Positions 34,431-44,419 of a stretch of DNA of 64,000 nucleotides are shown in pieces. The first letter of the stretch is position 1. The number at the start of each line of letters is the position of its first letter. Made by a program: the position numbers and the translations under genes. Origin of the DNA: Pseudisothecium myosuroides (lineage: Eukaryota; Streptophyta; Bryopsida; Hypnales; Lembophyllaceae); NCBI GenBank assembly GCA_951799445.1, contig OX637288.1, positions 4,466,501 to 4,530,500 of the forward strand, written 5' to 3'. Below the pieces are notes generated by a model that worked only from the letters and a program-made list of their open reading frames with translations, did no database searches and was not told where the DNA came from.

Positions 34431-35609
34431 TTTTGGTTCTACACTCTTTTTATGGCTTTTTGTATACTTTTATCAACTTTAAATTGCAAATTTCCAAAAA
34501 AATAATTCTACGAGTCCCAAGTGACAAATTGGGAGCTCACACCCGGTCTGCCATTTTTGTACCTGTTCCACAACTAATGCTTTCTACTCCTGCTCCGTTC
34601 ACTACATCCACAAGACAAGAATGGCAGGTGTTCAATACAACATTACACATGTTTTCATCAGTGATGAACTTAGACCTATTGGACCTTGCCAATTATTTAG
34701 CCACATGGAAGGCATCTGTTCATGAGGACTTGTCGACATCTGAGGCAGGTCCAGCGTTGACGATGGAACTCACATTCCAACATTAGGTGGAGGACCGTTT
34801 GTGTTCAAATGTACAAACCGTCAATCCCAATGCACAGGCTATCACTGAATGCAAGGTGGAAGGCATTTCTAGAGGGGAAGCACGGGAATCCATTGGAAAA
34901 TGCTCTATAAGTTCACCACACAAATGCTGTGTACCTCAGATGCTCATCTGAAAGAAGTAAAGTATATGGGATTGCTAGTCCCTTTTTTTTCTTCCACGCA
35001 CATGACTAATTTATTTCTAGAGAACTGCCTAGCTCATCTATTTTTGTCCGTGCCTTCCCTTTGGACTAATTGCATTCATATCACCCAAGAACGGTTGCAA
35101 GTAATAGCGTTCACTGAATGTCTATCCATCAAAAGAGTTTTTACTGAACGCAATTTAGCGAACCGTGCACTGTTCTTTTTCGCGATCTTACATTGTCGAA
35201 CATGATGTTGCAGTCATGTTTGAGTCATGTCAGAGTCATTTTTGAGTCGCGGCATGCCATATGAAGTCATTTTTCATTGGACTCAGTCATACTAAAGTCA
35301 GGATCATCTTCTATGGAATGTGTGTAAGATGAGAGTGGAGTTGTTGTGGAAAAGACAAGTAAGATGAGAAGAAGCACTTTCACAACTTGTGAGTTCTCTA
35401 AATCCATGAGTAGTTTAGAAGAAAATTTATCTTGATTGTCTCATTGAGTGAGCAGTAATTAGTGTGCACTCCCACTTGATTTACATGTGCAAAAAAATTA
35501 TGTGCGAAAATGATGGCAATGATGTGACTTTGTGATGGACACCAAAACCTCTTTAATAAACCTTATTTAAGAGATGGCTTCCATACGCATGGGGGAAAGT
35601 TGAAGAAAA
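34431..35609. other. Decayed TE-like sequence flanking the TG...CA element
   Basis: Two unrecognised plus-strand frames (34433-34786 and 34900-35205) lie here. GTCAT motifs are dense at 35205-35305 (for example GTTTGAGTCATG and AGAGTCATTTTTGAGTC), as in CACTA subterminal DNA. I cannot name a specific element. Confidence 0.35.
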
Positions 35610-35846
35610 ACAAATGTCGCAAGGTAAATTTTTGGTTTTTTGTAAGTTATCTAAATCTTGGAACGGAAACCGTGATCTGGGATCCAGATTCAAGTAGGAG
35701 GTAACCGATAACCGGAAATTAACTAATGGAACGGAATAGATGACAATCCGGATTTGATCTGAATCTAAACCGGATTAGAGTTAGAACGGATCTGAGTTGG
35801 ATCGGAATGGGTCAGGAACGGATTTGGTCATGATGACAGATTAGAC

Positions 35847-35856
35847 TATATATGGG
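35847..35856 (+). promoter_or_regulatory. TATA-like box of copy 1
   Basis: TATATATGGG lies 284 bp before the ATG at 36131. The corresponding position in copy 2 is TATAAATAGG, followed in both by a GCTGACCAATCCAG segment. Confidence 0.55.
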
Positions 35857-36130
35857 CTGACCAATCCAGCGGCCACTCTTTTTCAATCTTCGTTTGCGGA
35901 AATCTCGCTCCAGCGCGTACTTAGCCTCTCTTCCCAGCGTTTTGCTTTCTTATTTTTGAGTTGGTTTGTGTGTGCGTGTTAGTGTGTTAGGGCGCGCAGC
36001 GCTTTAGTGTGCGTTGCAGGTTTAGAGGTATTCCGGTTGAGATCGGAAGAGCGAAGGTGAGAAACAGGACGTGCGGCTAGGAGAGGGAAAGGTAGCCACA
36101 GTCAGGATCCGGTTAGCACAGTTCGTGTCC

Positions 36131-37900
36131 ATGCCTCAGCTCCGTAAAAGTAGAGCAGGGCCGTCCAGTTCCTCCGCAGCAGAAGTAAAACTCCGGAAGG
36201 TGTGTCCGGTTATTCCAACGGACGAGAAGGAAAAGGACAACCTGATGGAGGATTTGGCCAAAATGGGCTGCGGAGGACTGATCGATAAACCCTGGGGGTT
36301 TAGGGAGGAGCAGATGATTCGAGAGTTACTCGGAAAGCTCTCCAACCAGTTTGAGAGAACTCTCCGCGGAAGTCCGGACAACTGGACGGAGGAGATGTGG
36401 AAGGCCGTGTATGAATTCCGGTCTGGAGGTCGAGGGATGGCCTCCTCGAAGGAGGGTTACACTCGGGGGAAATTCCGGTGCAACGTGGACTCCAAGGATG
36501 GGCACGCGGTGGCAGATTGTCTGGACGACCGGCATCGGAACCTTCTCCAGTTCCTGGTTCCGATCATCCACCCGGAGAAGCCGACAAGGGTGACCATCGC
36601 CATCGGGAACCTCATTTTCGGAGCCCTGAGCGGGGAATGGAAAGTGGACTGGGCCAAGATTTTGTTCGACCTGGTCAACCGGCTAATTCCGAAGATCGGA
36701 GGAAGTAGACCGACTCCGTTGAGTCCCTACCTCGTCCATCTGTACAAGCACCATCAACTCCTCACGGATACGGAGGAGAAGGAGTGGAAGATGCAGGAGT
36801 CACTCCTGAAATATGGGGAATCGGAATCGGAAGAAGAAGAACAGGAAGAAGTATCCGGTTCCGAGGAGGAAGAAGAGGAAGAGGAGGAGCTACACCGGCC
36901 GCAGCACAAGCGGCAGAAGACGACGCCTCCTAACCGGAGAAGAACCCCAACCCCTCCGGTTGAGACCTCCAGCCCAGGGAAGAAACCGGTTTCTGAAGAA
37001 CCGGGTCCTTTCGGATCGGATCCGACGGATCCGTTCAACCAGCTGGTCAACATCCTGAGTGATGTGCGAGCAGACTGGACGGTGAAGAAGCTGATTCTGA
37101 ATCAGATCAGCGAGCTGGTGGGAGCACCAGTAAACAGCAACCTGGCAGGAGTGGTTGCAGATTTTATCTCCAGCCCGGATGAGATCCGGAAGCAAGAGGC
37201 GGAGATCCGACGACTCCAGGAGGAGAACGAGTCGTTGAAGACGGAAATGTTGCTCCTCAAGGAGGACATGGCTACCACCCGGGAGATGGCAGAGGCTACC
37301 CGGAAAGTAGCGGAGGACGTGAAGGCCACATTCGGAGCAACCGGAGAGGCCATCACCAAGTCAAAGTTGTTTGACGAGGGAGTCCTCAAGGAGAATAAGA
37401 TATCCAGGACCAGGTTGGTCCGGATTTTGACGGACTACTCCGAAAAGGTGGAGTTAGTCATGATGGACGCGCGAGAGGCTGCAAACCGGATGGAGGAGAG
37501 CAGCAGGAAGCTGAACGGAGTGACGTTGTCACGGTCGTTCCATCTGTCCGACCTTTCAATGCCCGGATCTTTTCCGAACGTGGGCATTCCAACGGAAGGA
37601 AAGGATCGGACTCCCCAGTCCAAGAAGAGTGGGAGGAAACTCGCGCACACCATCAACTTGGATTCGTCACCGGATCTCCCAGAACGTGAAACAGGGGAGC
37701 GGAACCGGAACCTGACGGACGTTTTCGAGCAGCTTGGAATGGACCCGCTTAGAAGTCCCACACTGAACCCGGGGAAAGATCAAAGTATGGATCTGACCCC
37801 AGATCAGGGTGAGGATCAAGAACAGAGCGTGCACCAAGGCGAAGACAAAGTCATAGACGAAGGAACGGATCAAGGAGTAGATCCGATTATGGTAGGATAG
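36131..37900 (+). CDS. Element-encoded 589-aa protein, gag/plant-transposon-domain-like, copy 1
   Basis: The frame is intact from ATG 36131 (MPQLRKSRAG) to TAG. In order: a basic N-terminus; a folded region of about 230 residues containing MGCGGLIDKPWGF, DDRHRNLLQFLVP and GSRPTPLSPY; an acidic run (ESESEEEE...); a basic stretch KRQKTTPP that could be a nuclear signal; a Pro-rich piece; a coiled coil near residues 350-410 (IRRLQEENESLKTE); and an acidic DQG-repeat tail. The middle part is faintly reminiscent of the putative plant transposon/gag-like domains in LTR elements. That is only a suggestion. Both copies are 589 codons, differ mostly at third positions, and have in-frame indels only. 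The start was chosen because the upstream extension lacks an ATG. Confidence 0.8.
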   Translation: MPQLRKSRAGPSSSSAAEVKLRKVCPVIPTDEKEKDNLMEDLAKMGCGGLIDKPWGFREEQMIRELLGKLSNQFERTLRGSPDNWTEEMWKAVYEFRSGGRGMASSKEGYTRGKFRCNVDSKDGHAVADCLDDRHRNLLQFLVPIIHPEKPTRVTIAIGNLIFGALSGEWKVDWAKILFDLVNRLIPKIGGSRPTPLSPYLVHLYKHHQLLTDTEEKEWKMQESLLKYGESESEEEEQEEVSGSEEEEEEEEELHRPQHKRQKTTPPNRRRTPTPPVETSSPGKKPVSEEPGPFGSDPTDPFNQLVNILSDVRADWTVKKLILNQISELVGAPVNSNLAGVVADFISSPDEIRKQEAEIRRLQEENESLKTEMLLLKEDMATTREMAEATRKVAEDVKATFGATGEAITKSKLFDEGVLKENKISRTRLVRILTDYSEKVELVMMDAREAANRMEESSRKLNGVTLSRSFHLSDLSMPGSFPNVGIPTEGKDRTPQSKKSGRKLAHTINLDSSPDLPERETGERNRNLTDVFEQLGMDPLRSPTLNPGKDQSMDLTPDQGEDQEQSVHQGEDKVIDEGTDQGVDPIMVG

Positions 37901-38346
37901 TTAGATTTTTAGTTGTAAATATTTGTTAGTTAGGACCGGACCGGATTTGATCCGGATGTGCCTGGTCTGGATCGGATGTTTTCCGGTCTGGCCGGCTCGG
38001 CGGGGACCGAAAGTTCCGCGCGGACTTTCCGGGCCGCTTTATGTTGACTTTTTGGAGTTTTAAAATGTATATAGTCAGTCTCTGCGAAGGAGACTGGGAG
38101 TCTTTTCCCTTGAGTTTTTGTGCATTTTCTATTGATTGCTTGTTGTACGTCTCTCCCGCGCGTGGCAGAGCTGTTTTGGTGAGAAGTTAGGAAAATGTGT
38201 GCAGATTCTAGAGAGATTTCTCCCCTTGGTGTGTTTGTTTTGCTCTTATGTGCATGTGAGTAGGTTTTCTAAGTGTTGGGAGCGGATTTTAGTTCCTCAG
38301 CGCCTCTACAGTTCACGATTCCGGGCGAGAAAACCGTTGTTAGGCT

Positions 38347-38756
38347 AGGCGGATAGGGAAGGAGTCCTTAAACGCGCTAGAACTCCTGGATAGGACATCC
38401 GGTTGAGTGCCCGATCTCCCGTGAGGTCTCGCTGCCCTAGTTGGTAAACGGAAGAACTTTAGTTGATGTTGGAACGGACGAGTTCGCTTGTAACCACCTA
38501 ACTCCGCACGGAGGGAACTTGGCATCAAGGTCGTTGTAGTATGAGAGGATCGTACGGGGGGTCTTTATGTGACCTGCAAACCGGATCGCTGTCCGGGGGG
38601 CTGTGAGAGATCAAACCGGATCCGCGCTAGTGTAGGAAGTAGTGGATTAGAGAAGTGGGTCTTTAGCCACTATAAGTCACGGAAGGAGTGGCGGGCCTGC
38701 CACTCTCAAAAGCAAGCGGCGAACCCTCTGATGGTGAAACAGAGGCTAAACTAAAC
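38347..38756 (+). ncRNA. Highly conserved 410-nt block downstream of the ORF, copy 1
   Basis: Compared with 46633-47042 this block has no indel. I count 6 differences in the first 220 nt and about 9 in the rest. Over the first 190 nt of the coding frame I count about 22. It has no long conserved frame. It includes segments such as CTCCGCACGGAGGGAACTTG and GTAGTATGAGAGGATCG and short self-complementary pieces (CTCCGCACGGAG). A structured RNA or cis-element of the transposon is inferred. The similarity of AGTATGAGAGG to the rRNA sarcin-ricin loop may be chance. Confidence 0.4.
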
Positions 38757-39107
38757 CGGAGTGAAGTGAGAGTACGTGTGTGAGGACCGGATCGGATCGG
38801 TCTAGAGGAGTTCCAGGATCAGAAGTGTTAGGATCCTGGGTGGTGGAAGTTTTACGGGACCGAATAGCTTGACAGGCCGGAAGAAATAGAGAGAGGTCTG
38901 GTCGTTGTTTTCGGTGTGTTGTTGTTTCCGGTTTTAGATCTAGGACCGGAAAGGAGAAATTAGATACTGGCTGAGCTTAAGTTGGAAATAATGCTAGACA
39001 CTTCACAGAATCTCGTGGGTTCGAAATTTAGAGTCATTTTGTTATGCTTTAAAGTGGTTTTTGGGAGTATAACAGGGAATTCGCTTACTCTGTGCTGCGA
39101 CAACAAA

Positions 39108-39640
39108 GAAGGTGAAAAGGAAAGATAAAACTTCCTCCATTTGTGTCTTTTGCAAATCAATGAGCGGTTTAGAAAAAATGAGATCAAATGATATGGTGTG
39201 CCCTTGCATTGGTTTAATTGATCCTTTTTTCTAATTACATTGGACAAGTTACATTTGGGAGGGGCAAATATTGTAACAAGTACATGTACAAAGAAACGTT
39301 TCAACTAACTTGAAGACATTTATTAGGCAAAATTAATATAAAATTTAGAATTGTTGTAACTTAATACAGAAGCAAGTCCTCATATCAAGTCTACTATTTC
39401 AAAACATATTTATAAGTACATTTCAAAACTTGGTTTTCATTTTCAAAGAGATGAAAACCTTTTGACATCCTAACCTTTGTATTTTATATTGTGTACAAGC
39501 AAAAAATTAATTTACACTTTACTATGATACAAGACAATTACATATACATGTCAACGATAGATCAAACCATACAACTAGGATTGGCAACGTTTGCTCTTGA
39601 AAACTAGGGAGAAAAATGAAGAAGAAAAATTCACCCCCTT
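39108..39640. other. AT-rich spacer
   Basis: No gene seen. The beginning loosely resembles the sequence left of copy 1 (ATGAG..GTTTAGAA), possibly parts of one older repeat. Confidence 0.35.
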
Positions 39641-39665
39641 AACATACGAATATAAGTACAAGTAC

Positions 39666-39720
39666 AAAATATGAATACATGTATGAATACATGTATGAAT
39701 GCATGTATGAATACAAATAT
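39666..39720. repeat. ACATGTATGAAT dodecamer microsatellite
   Basis: About four imperfect 12-bp units (ATACATGTATGA type) in a row. Confidence 0.75.
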
Positions 39721-40129
39721 TGAAATATAGATATATACAATGTACTCGAGAATGTACATATAGAAAATCATCTCAAATCTTTTATTAAGCTTGCTTACTA
39801 ATTCAAATATTAATATGGATTCTAGATAATTTGAAAAACTCTTCACAAGTGCTAAATAAATCCAATAAATAATTTACATGTGCATGGCTTCTATATATTT
39901 CAATTACAAAAAAATTGTATATCAATACAAGTTATTGGTTGTATATTTGAGCATATGAATGATAATGCACTCAAAAGTTGCAATAAGTGCATTACTTGCT
40001 TACGATATTAATATAAATTTTATGAGGTGAGATGTGAGTGACTATGTGTTCAACTATACACTACCTCTAACAACTAGGCAAGACTTCCAAAATACTAATC
40101 TCTTAAGAATAACTAATATTATCACAAAA
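39721..40129. other. AT-rich spacer
   Basis: No gene or clear repeat. AT-rich sequence leading into the AT-only block. Confidence 0.45.
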
Positions 40130-40820
40130 TTAATATATAAATATTATAAATATATATTATTAACAACATACATACTATAGTTAAATTATATATATTTATA
40201 TAATTTTTATATTTATAACTATAATATTATATTAGTATATAATATTAACGTTTAATAATGTATAATAATATATATGTATATATATGTTACAATTATATAA
40301 ATGTTATATAATATAATACATAAATGTAATAAATTAACATATATATAACAATATGTATATAACGTATTATATCTATAATAACGTATAACATATTACACGT
40401 AATACAATATATATACAATAACGTACATTATATGTTAATACATATTATATGTAAACATATATTACATATTATACGTATTTATATATATATATATAATTTA
40501 ATACATTATATATATTAATATATGTTATTAACAATATGTTATATATTAACATATGGTTAACATATGTAAACGTATAATATATAGTATATTACGTAATAGT
40601 TAATATATAGTATATTATAACGTTATTAATATTATATATATTATAAATAATTATTATAATTTATATTTAATTTTATTTATACATAATTATATATTAATAT
40701 ATGATATATATTATATATATAATTATATATTAATATATGATATATATTATATATATAATTATATATTAATATATGATATATATTATATATATAATTATAT
40801 AATATATTGGTTATATATGG
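40130..40820. repeat. AT-only block with isolated ACGT steps and a 36-bp tandem repeat
   Basis: Composition is like 790-1290: nearly only A and T, with C and G mostly as ACGT or GTATA/TATAC. At its right end a 36-bp unit (TAATTATATATTAATATATG and on) is repeated three times between about 40684 and 40795. The apparent 71-codon frame is the translation of this repeat. Confidence 0.75.
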
Positions 40821-41769
40821 AATTAATAAGAAGTTCCCTACCCCTTGGAAAGAGCAAGTGTGGACCCGCTGAGGAAAAAACAGAGGTACCAAAAATCATT
40901 TAGTTGGAAAGCTAGAATCGGAAAACGGATAGAGCCGAATCCGGATAAGATTCCAGAAAGAAAGTACTTCCAGAAAGTAGTTTGTGAGTTGGACGGATCA
41001 TCCTCCAGATGGTCAAAATTCCGGAAACTTCATGAGTTCGGAAACCTAAAATTGAGATAGCATCCGGAATTCCCTGGGACGATATTTCGTGTCATCTTAC
41101 CACATTTTTGTGTTAGGATACTTACGCCTAGTTTACGCATACGACAATCTCTTTCTATGGATTGTGACAGCTTTTGACCTTTTGTGTACATTTTTAAAAG
41201 TCCACCACGACTTCATTATATGCTCTAGCCATTTAAATTTTTAATATGATCTTCTCAATGCAAAGAATATGGTATAAAGTCATACTTCTTAAACACTCAC
41301 AAAAAATGCATACATAAACTACTTCTAAAAATAATTTAGTAGTAGATATGGACTCTGTGACATCCATAATGTTACGGTTTAGTGTGCTTATACCCTCTTG
41401 CACACATCCACATTCACCATTCAAGGCGACAGGGCATTACTACACACCATGCTGAACCAGACACATAGTATTTGCTGTGGACTTCTACTCCACAAATATG
41501 ACGCAACTCATCCATGACTTCTGCCTCACTTTTAGAAGTCATTCAACACTTGCAAAAAAATAACCACTAGTACGCATGACTAGTTAATGACAGCCAGGCG
41601 CACAACTGGAGGACTGTAAATTCCAGTGGCCCGGATATGAATACTATGCAAAAGACTTTATGAACACGCCTTTCTGAATTCAAACCAGGTTCCTTGAAAT
41701 CCTTCTTTGAGGATCAGTGTTTCACTTACGTGTACAATTTCTACATAATTGAGACGTTTGTGAGCACAT
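40821..41769. other. Unassigned sequence
   Basis: At 40845-41060 a 71-codon frame lies in sequence rich in CCGGA/ATCCGG, similar in composition to the TG...CA element family. It may be a fragment of a related element. The remainder is non-coding, with ATGACTTCT-type motifs near 41510-41550 that suggest the subterminal part of the CACTA element encoding the adjacent Tnp2. Confidence 0.35.
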
Positions 41770-42624
41770 ACTGATGTGCTAGGTCTCGCAGCTCAGTTGT
41801 CATGTATGGCTTTCAGCAACTTGGAGCACCTCCATGGCATCACCATATTCTTCATCTTCATTCCACACACGTCTGGAAGTGGACTCAAATTTTTGAAGGT
41901 ACTCAGTTATGAAGCCCAGACACTTGTCTTTCAAGTAACCCTCCGCCATGCACACCTTCGGCCGCGTGAAATTGCGAACGTGATTCTTGAGTATTTTCAT
42001 GTACCTTTCCACAAGGTACATCTACCGAGCACTAACTGGTCCACATAGGTCTAACTCCTGTGCACGGTGATACGGCAGGTGGGTCATAATTTTGAAGAAG
42101 GATGGGGGAAACTATATCTTTAGCAATGCCATGCTCTTTGCCACGTCTGATTCTAGTGATTCAAAGTTAGCTGGATTGTACACCTCTATGCATAGCCATC
42201 GGAAGACCTTGCACATCCTCATAATAGCTAGTCATGGCCCAGGCTGCATGAGACCTTGCAGTGCTAGTGGCAATACCTTTTGCATTTAGACGTGGTAATC
42301 ATGGGATTTCAACCCTCCAAAGCTCTTTTTCCAAACGCTCTTTCCTAAATCAGCTGCATATCCGCTTGGTGTCTTCAATGCCTCCAAGCTTTTTGCAAAC
42401 TTTTCAAACTCATCATCCATCATCACATACGGCACTCTCGGCTTCACCATTTTTCCAGACTTCCGTGGATGAGGAGTGAGCCACAAGTGCCTTTTGACGT
42501 TATGTTTCTGTAGGTCTTTCCGAACCTTCACAGTGTCCTTCTTCCCTGTAATGGTTTTCAAAAAATTCTTTGCGAGGTTCATCTCGCAATGCATGATGTC
42601 CAGTGTGTTGCAAATAAGGAGAAG
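41770..42624 (-). pseudogene. CACTA (EnSpm) Tnp2 transposase, C-terminal exon with DUF4218
   Basis: Read on the minus strand from 42624, the protein begins LDIMHCEMNLAKNFLKTI, corresponding to the family LDVMHIEKNVCxNIxGTLL. It continues with KRHLWL, SGYAADLGKSVW and GLKSHDYHV, the start of the DUF4218 region of Tnp2-type transposases. After a frame break at about 42280, a second frame (42021-41800) contains MYLVERYMKILKNHVRN, the family MYPFERYMKxLKxYVRN. Stops and frame changes separate the parts. The preceding exon lies at 43586-43904 across a 961-bp intron. Confidence 0.85.
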
Positions 42625-43585
42625 CTGACATACAAGTCACAATGCTCATGAGAGACGATCAGATATTGGATTAAATAACACAACGCATGTCAGCTAAAAC
42701 TTATTGAAGTCAACCTAAGTGGACCTCAATAACATTCAAGGACTAACATGAAAAGAATTGAAGTCATACTGCTGGTACAATTGACTGACAAACAAATTAG
42801 CAATTATAGGCTTAGCACGCTAAGCTATTACCAGCCGGTAATGTCATTGTTGTTCTTAAGTCATTAGATAGCAGTGCATATCGTGAACAACAAATGAATG
42901 CCTTACAAATGACTTGTAAGACACAAGCGACTCCGACGCCACATGCATCATGGACTCTGAAAAATGAGCTTAATTGGCATCCTGTACATCAATGGCGCAA
43001 AACTTTCTAAATGACTTACACTATCCACAAGAAATGACTCACAACGGGATCAATCATAGTGCACGCTAAGCAACGATCATGCAAACAATTGTTTCAGGAA
43101 TTGACACTGCTGAGAACCATCCTATGTCGTATAGACATTGACGACCAAGAGCGTGGACAGGATGCAAAGACCTTGGCATTTCTCTCTTGTGATTCTCCAG
43201 AAGCAAAATTTACTTCAGACCCACATCGGTCGTGGGGCGGTTGCTTCACCGAGGAGATAGTGAAAGGGGTCAATTTCCAAGACTGCTACTTCTACAACGT
43301 CATAGTATGCACAAAAGTCTCCGAAATGGAAGGGTGTGGAAGGACTGTGAAGGTCCTCTGCCATACTAAATTGACCTGTGGACCGTCAGGACTCCAGACA
43401 AACAAGGTAGCACAAAACACAACTTCTATAATGCAGTGACATCTTAGTCACCTACTTGTCATATGTTAGTCGAAGATGTCCGTGCAACTGTGTCACAACT
43501 TAAATACGACTTCAATGTCACTTAAACATGATAGACTTTCTTGTGGTTAAGTCATTTTTTTTAGGGTGACGTGCAGAATTCTCAC
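42625..43585 (-). other. Tnp2 intron
   Basis: On the minus strand the donor is TGGAAG|GTGAGA and the acceptor GTCAG|CTTCTC. Joining them aligns the Tnp2 segment SILYRLSYWK (family SIFFELPYW) with LLLICNTLDIMHCE. A 126-codon plus-strand frame at 43059-43439 lies inside. I do not recognise it and do not call it a gene. Confidence 0.6.
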
Positions 43586-43904
43586 CTTCCAATATGACAA
43601 TCTATACAGAATGCTTAGACGCTTGATGCCATGTATTTTCAACGGGTCACCTGCAGCTCCGTCTCAATTTCCAGCCGGCATACTCTGTTGCACGCTGCAT
43701 CTGCTCCTCCACCTCAACCGAGCGTGGTTTAGGACAGTTTTCAATCTTCCCATCAAAGTGCTCTTTCATGCATTGTGATCTGTAAGGATGATCTTCACTC
43801 AACCAACGCTGAGTGCCTCCATAGGTGCACTTCCCAAGCTCCACGGAATGCTCTACGCTTGGGTGTTTCACGCACTAAGGACAGGCAGCGTAACCTTGGT
43901 GAAC
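43586..43904 (-). pseudogene. CACTA Tnp2 transposase, middle exon (right of the insertion)
   Basis: The minus-strand reading VHQGYAACP, then LGKCTYGGTQRWLSEDHPYR and FDGKIENCPKPR matches the Tnp2 order (HQGYxACPxC, YMGHRRFLPxDHPFR, FDGKxE). One TAG interrupts it shortly after ACP. The exon's upstream half is displaced to 47389-47635 by the inserted TG...CA element, with AAATC duplicated at the break. Confidence 0.8.
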
Positions 43905-44139
43905 AAATCTGTCACAGTGTGAATTTTTGGTTTTTTGTAAGTTATCTAAATCTTGGAATGGAAACCGTGATCTGGGATCCGGATTCGAGCAGGAGGTAAC
44001 GGATAACCGGAAATTAACTACGGAACGGAATAGGTGATAATCCGGATTCGATCTGAATCTAAATCGGATTAAAGTGGGAGCGGATCTGAGTTGGAACGGA
44101 TTGGGTCAGGAACGGATTTGGTCATATGACAGATCAGAC

Positions 44140-44149
44140 TATAAATAGG
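44140..44149 (+). promoter_or_regulatory. TATA box of copy 2
   Basis: TATAAATAGG, 280 bp before the ATG at 44420, is a near-consensus plant TATA box at the position of TATATATGGG in copy 1. Confidence 0.65.
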
Positions 44150-44419
44150 CTGACCAATCCAGTTGCCACTCTTTTTCAAACTTTGTTTGCTGAAATCGCT
44201 CTCCAGCGCGTACTTAGCTTTCCTCCCAGCGCTTTGCTTTCTTGTTGTGTGAGTTTGTGTATGCGTGTTAGTGTATTAGAGTGCACAGCGCTTTAGTGTG
44301 TGTTGCAGGTTTAGAGGTATTCCGGTTGAGATCGGAAGAGCGAAGGTGAGAAATGGGACGTGCGGCTAGGAGAGAGGAAGGTAGCCTCAGTGAGAATCCG
44401 GTTAGCACAGCTCGTGTCC

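Larger units (their letters stand above)
35615..39102 (+). mobile_element. TG...CA-ended 3.49-kb element, copy 1
   Basis: It starts TGTCGCA and ends TGCGACA, an exact 7-bp inverted end pair. ACAAA is duplicated directly outside (35610-35614 and 39103-39107). TG...CA ends with a 5-bp duplication are the signature of retroviral-type integrase, so this is most simply a very long solo LTR or a non-autonomous LTR-type unit. No internal terminal direct repeat, primer-binding site or reverse transcriptase is seen. It carries a TATA box, a 589-aa frame and a 410-nt conserved 3' block, and is rich in CCGGATC/GATCCGG. A second copy lies at 43910-47388. Confidence 0.85.

Noticed and set aside
36136..37873. 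Several minus-strand frames of 70-108 codons opposite the 589-aa ORF (and the same in copy 2)
   Set aside because: Shadow frames of a GC-rich coding sequence; they are not conserved in length between the two copies.
38347..38756. Calling the conserved block an rRNA gene fragment
   Set aside because: Only short stretches such as AGTATGAGAGG and GGAACTTGGCA resemble large-subunit rRNA; the surrounding order does not match what I know of it.
40677..40892. 71-codon Tyr/Ile-rich frame
   Set aside because: Translation of the 36-bp AT repeat.
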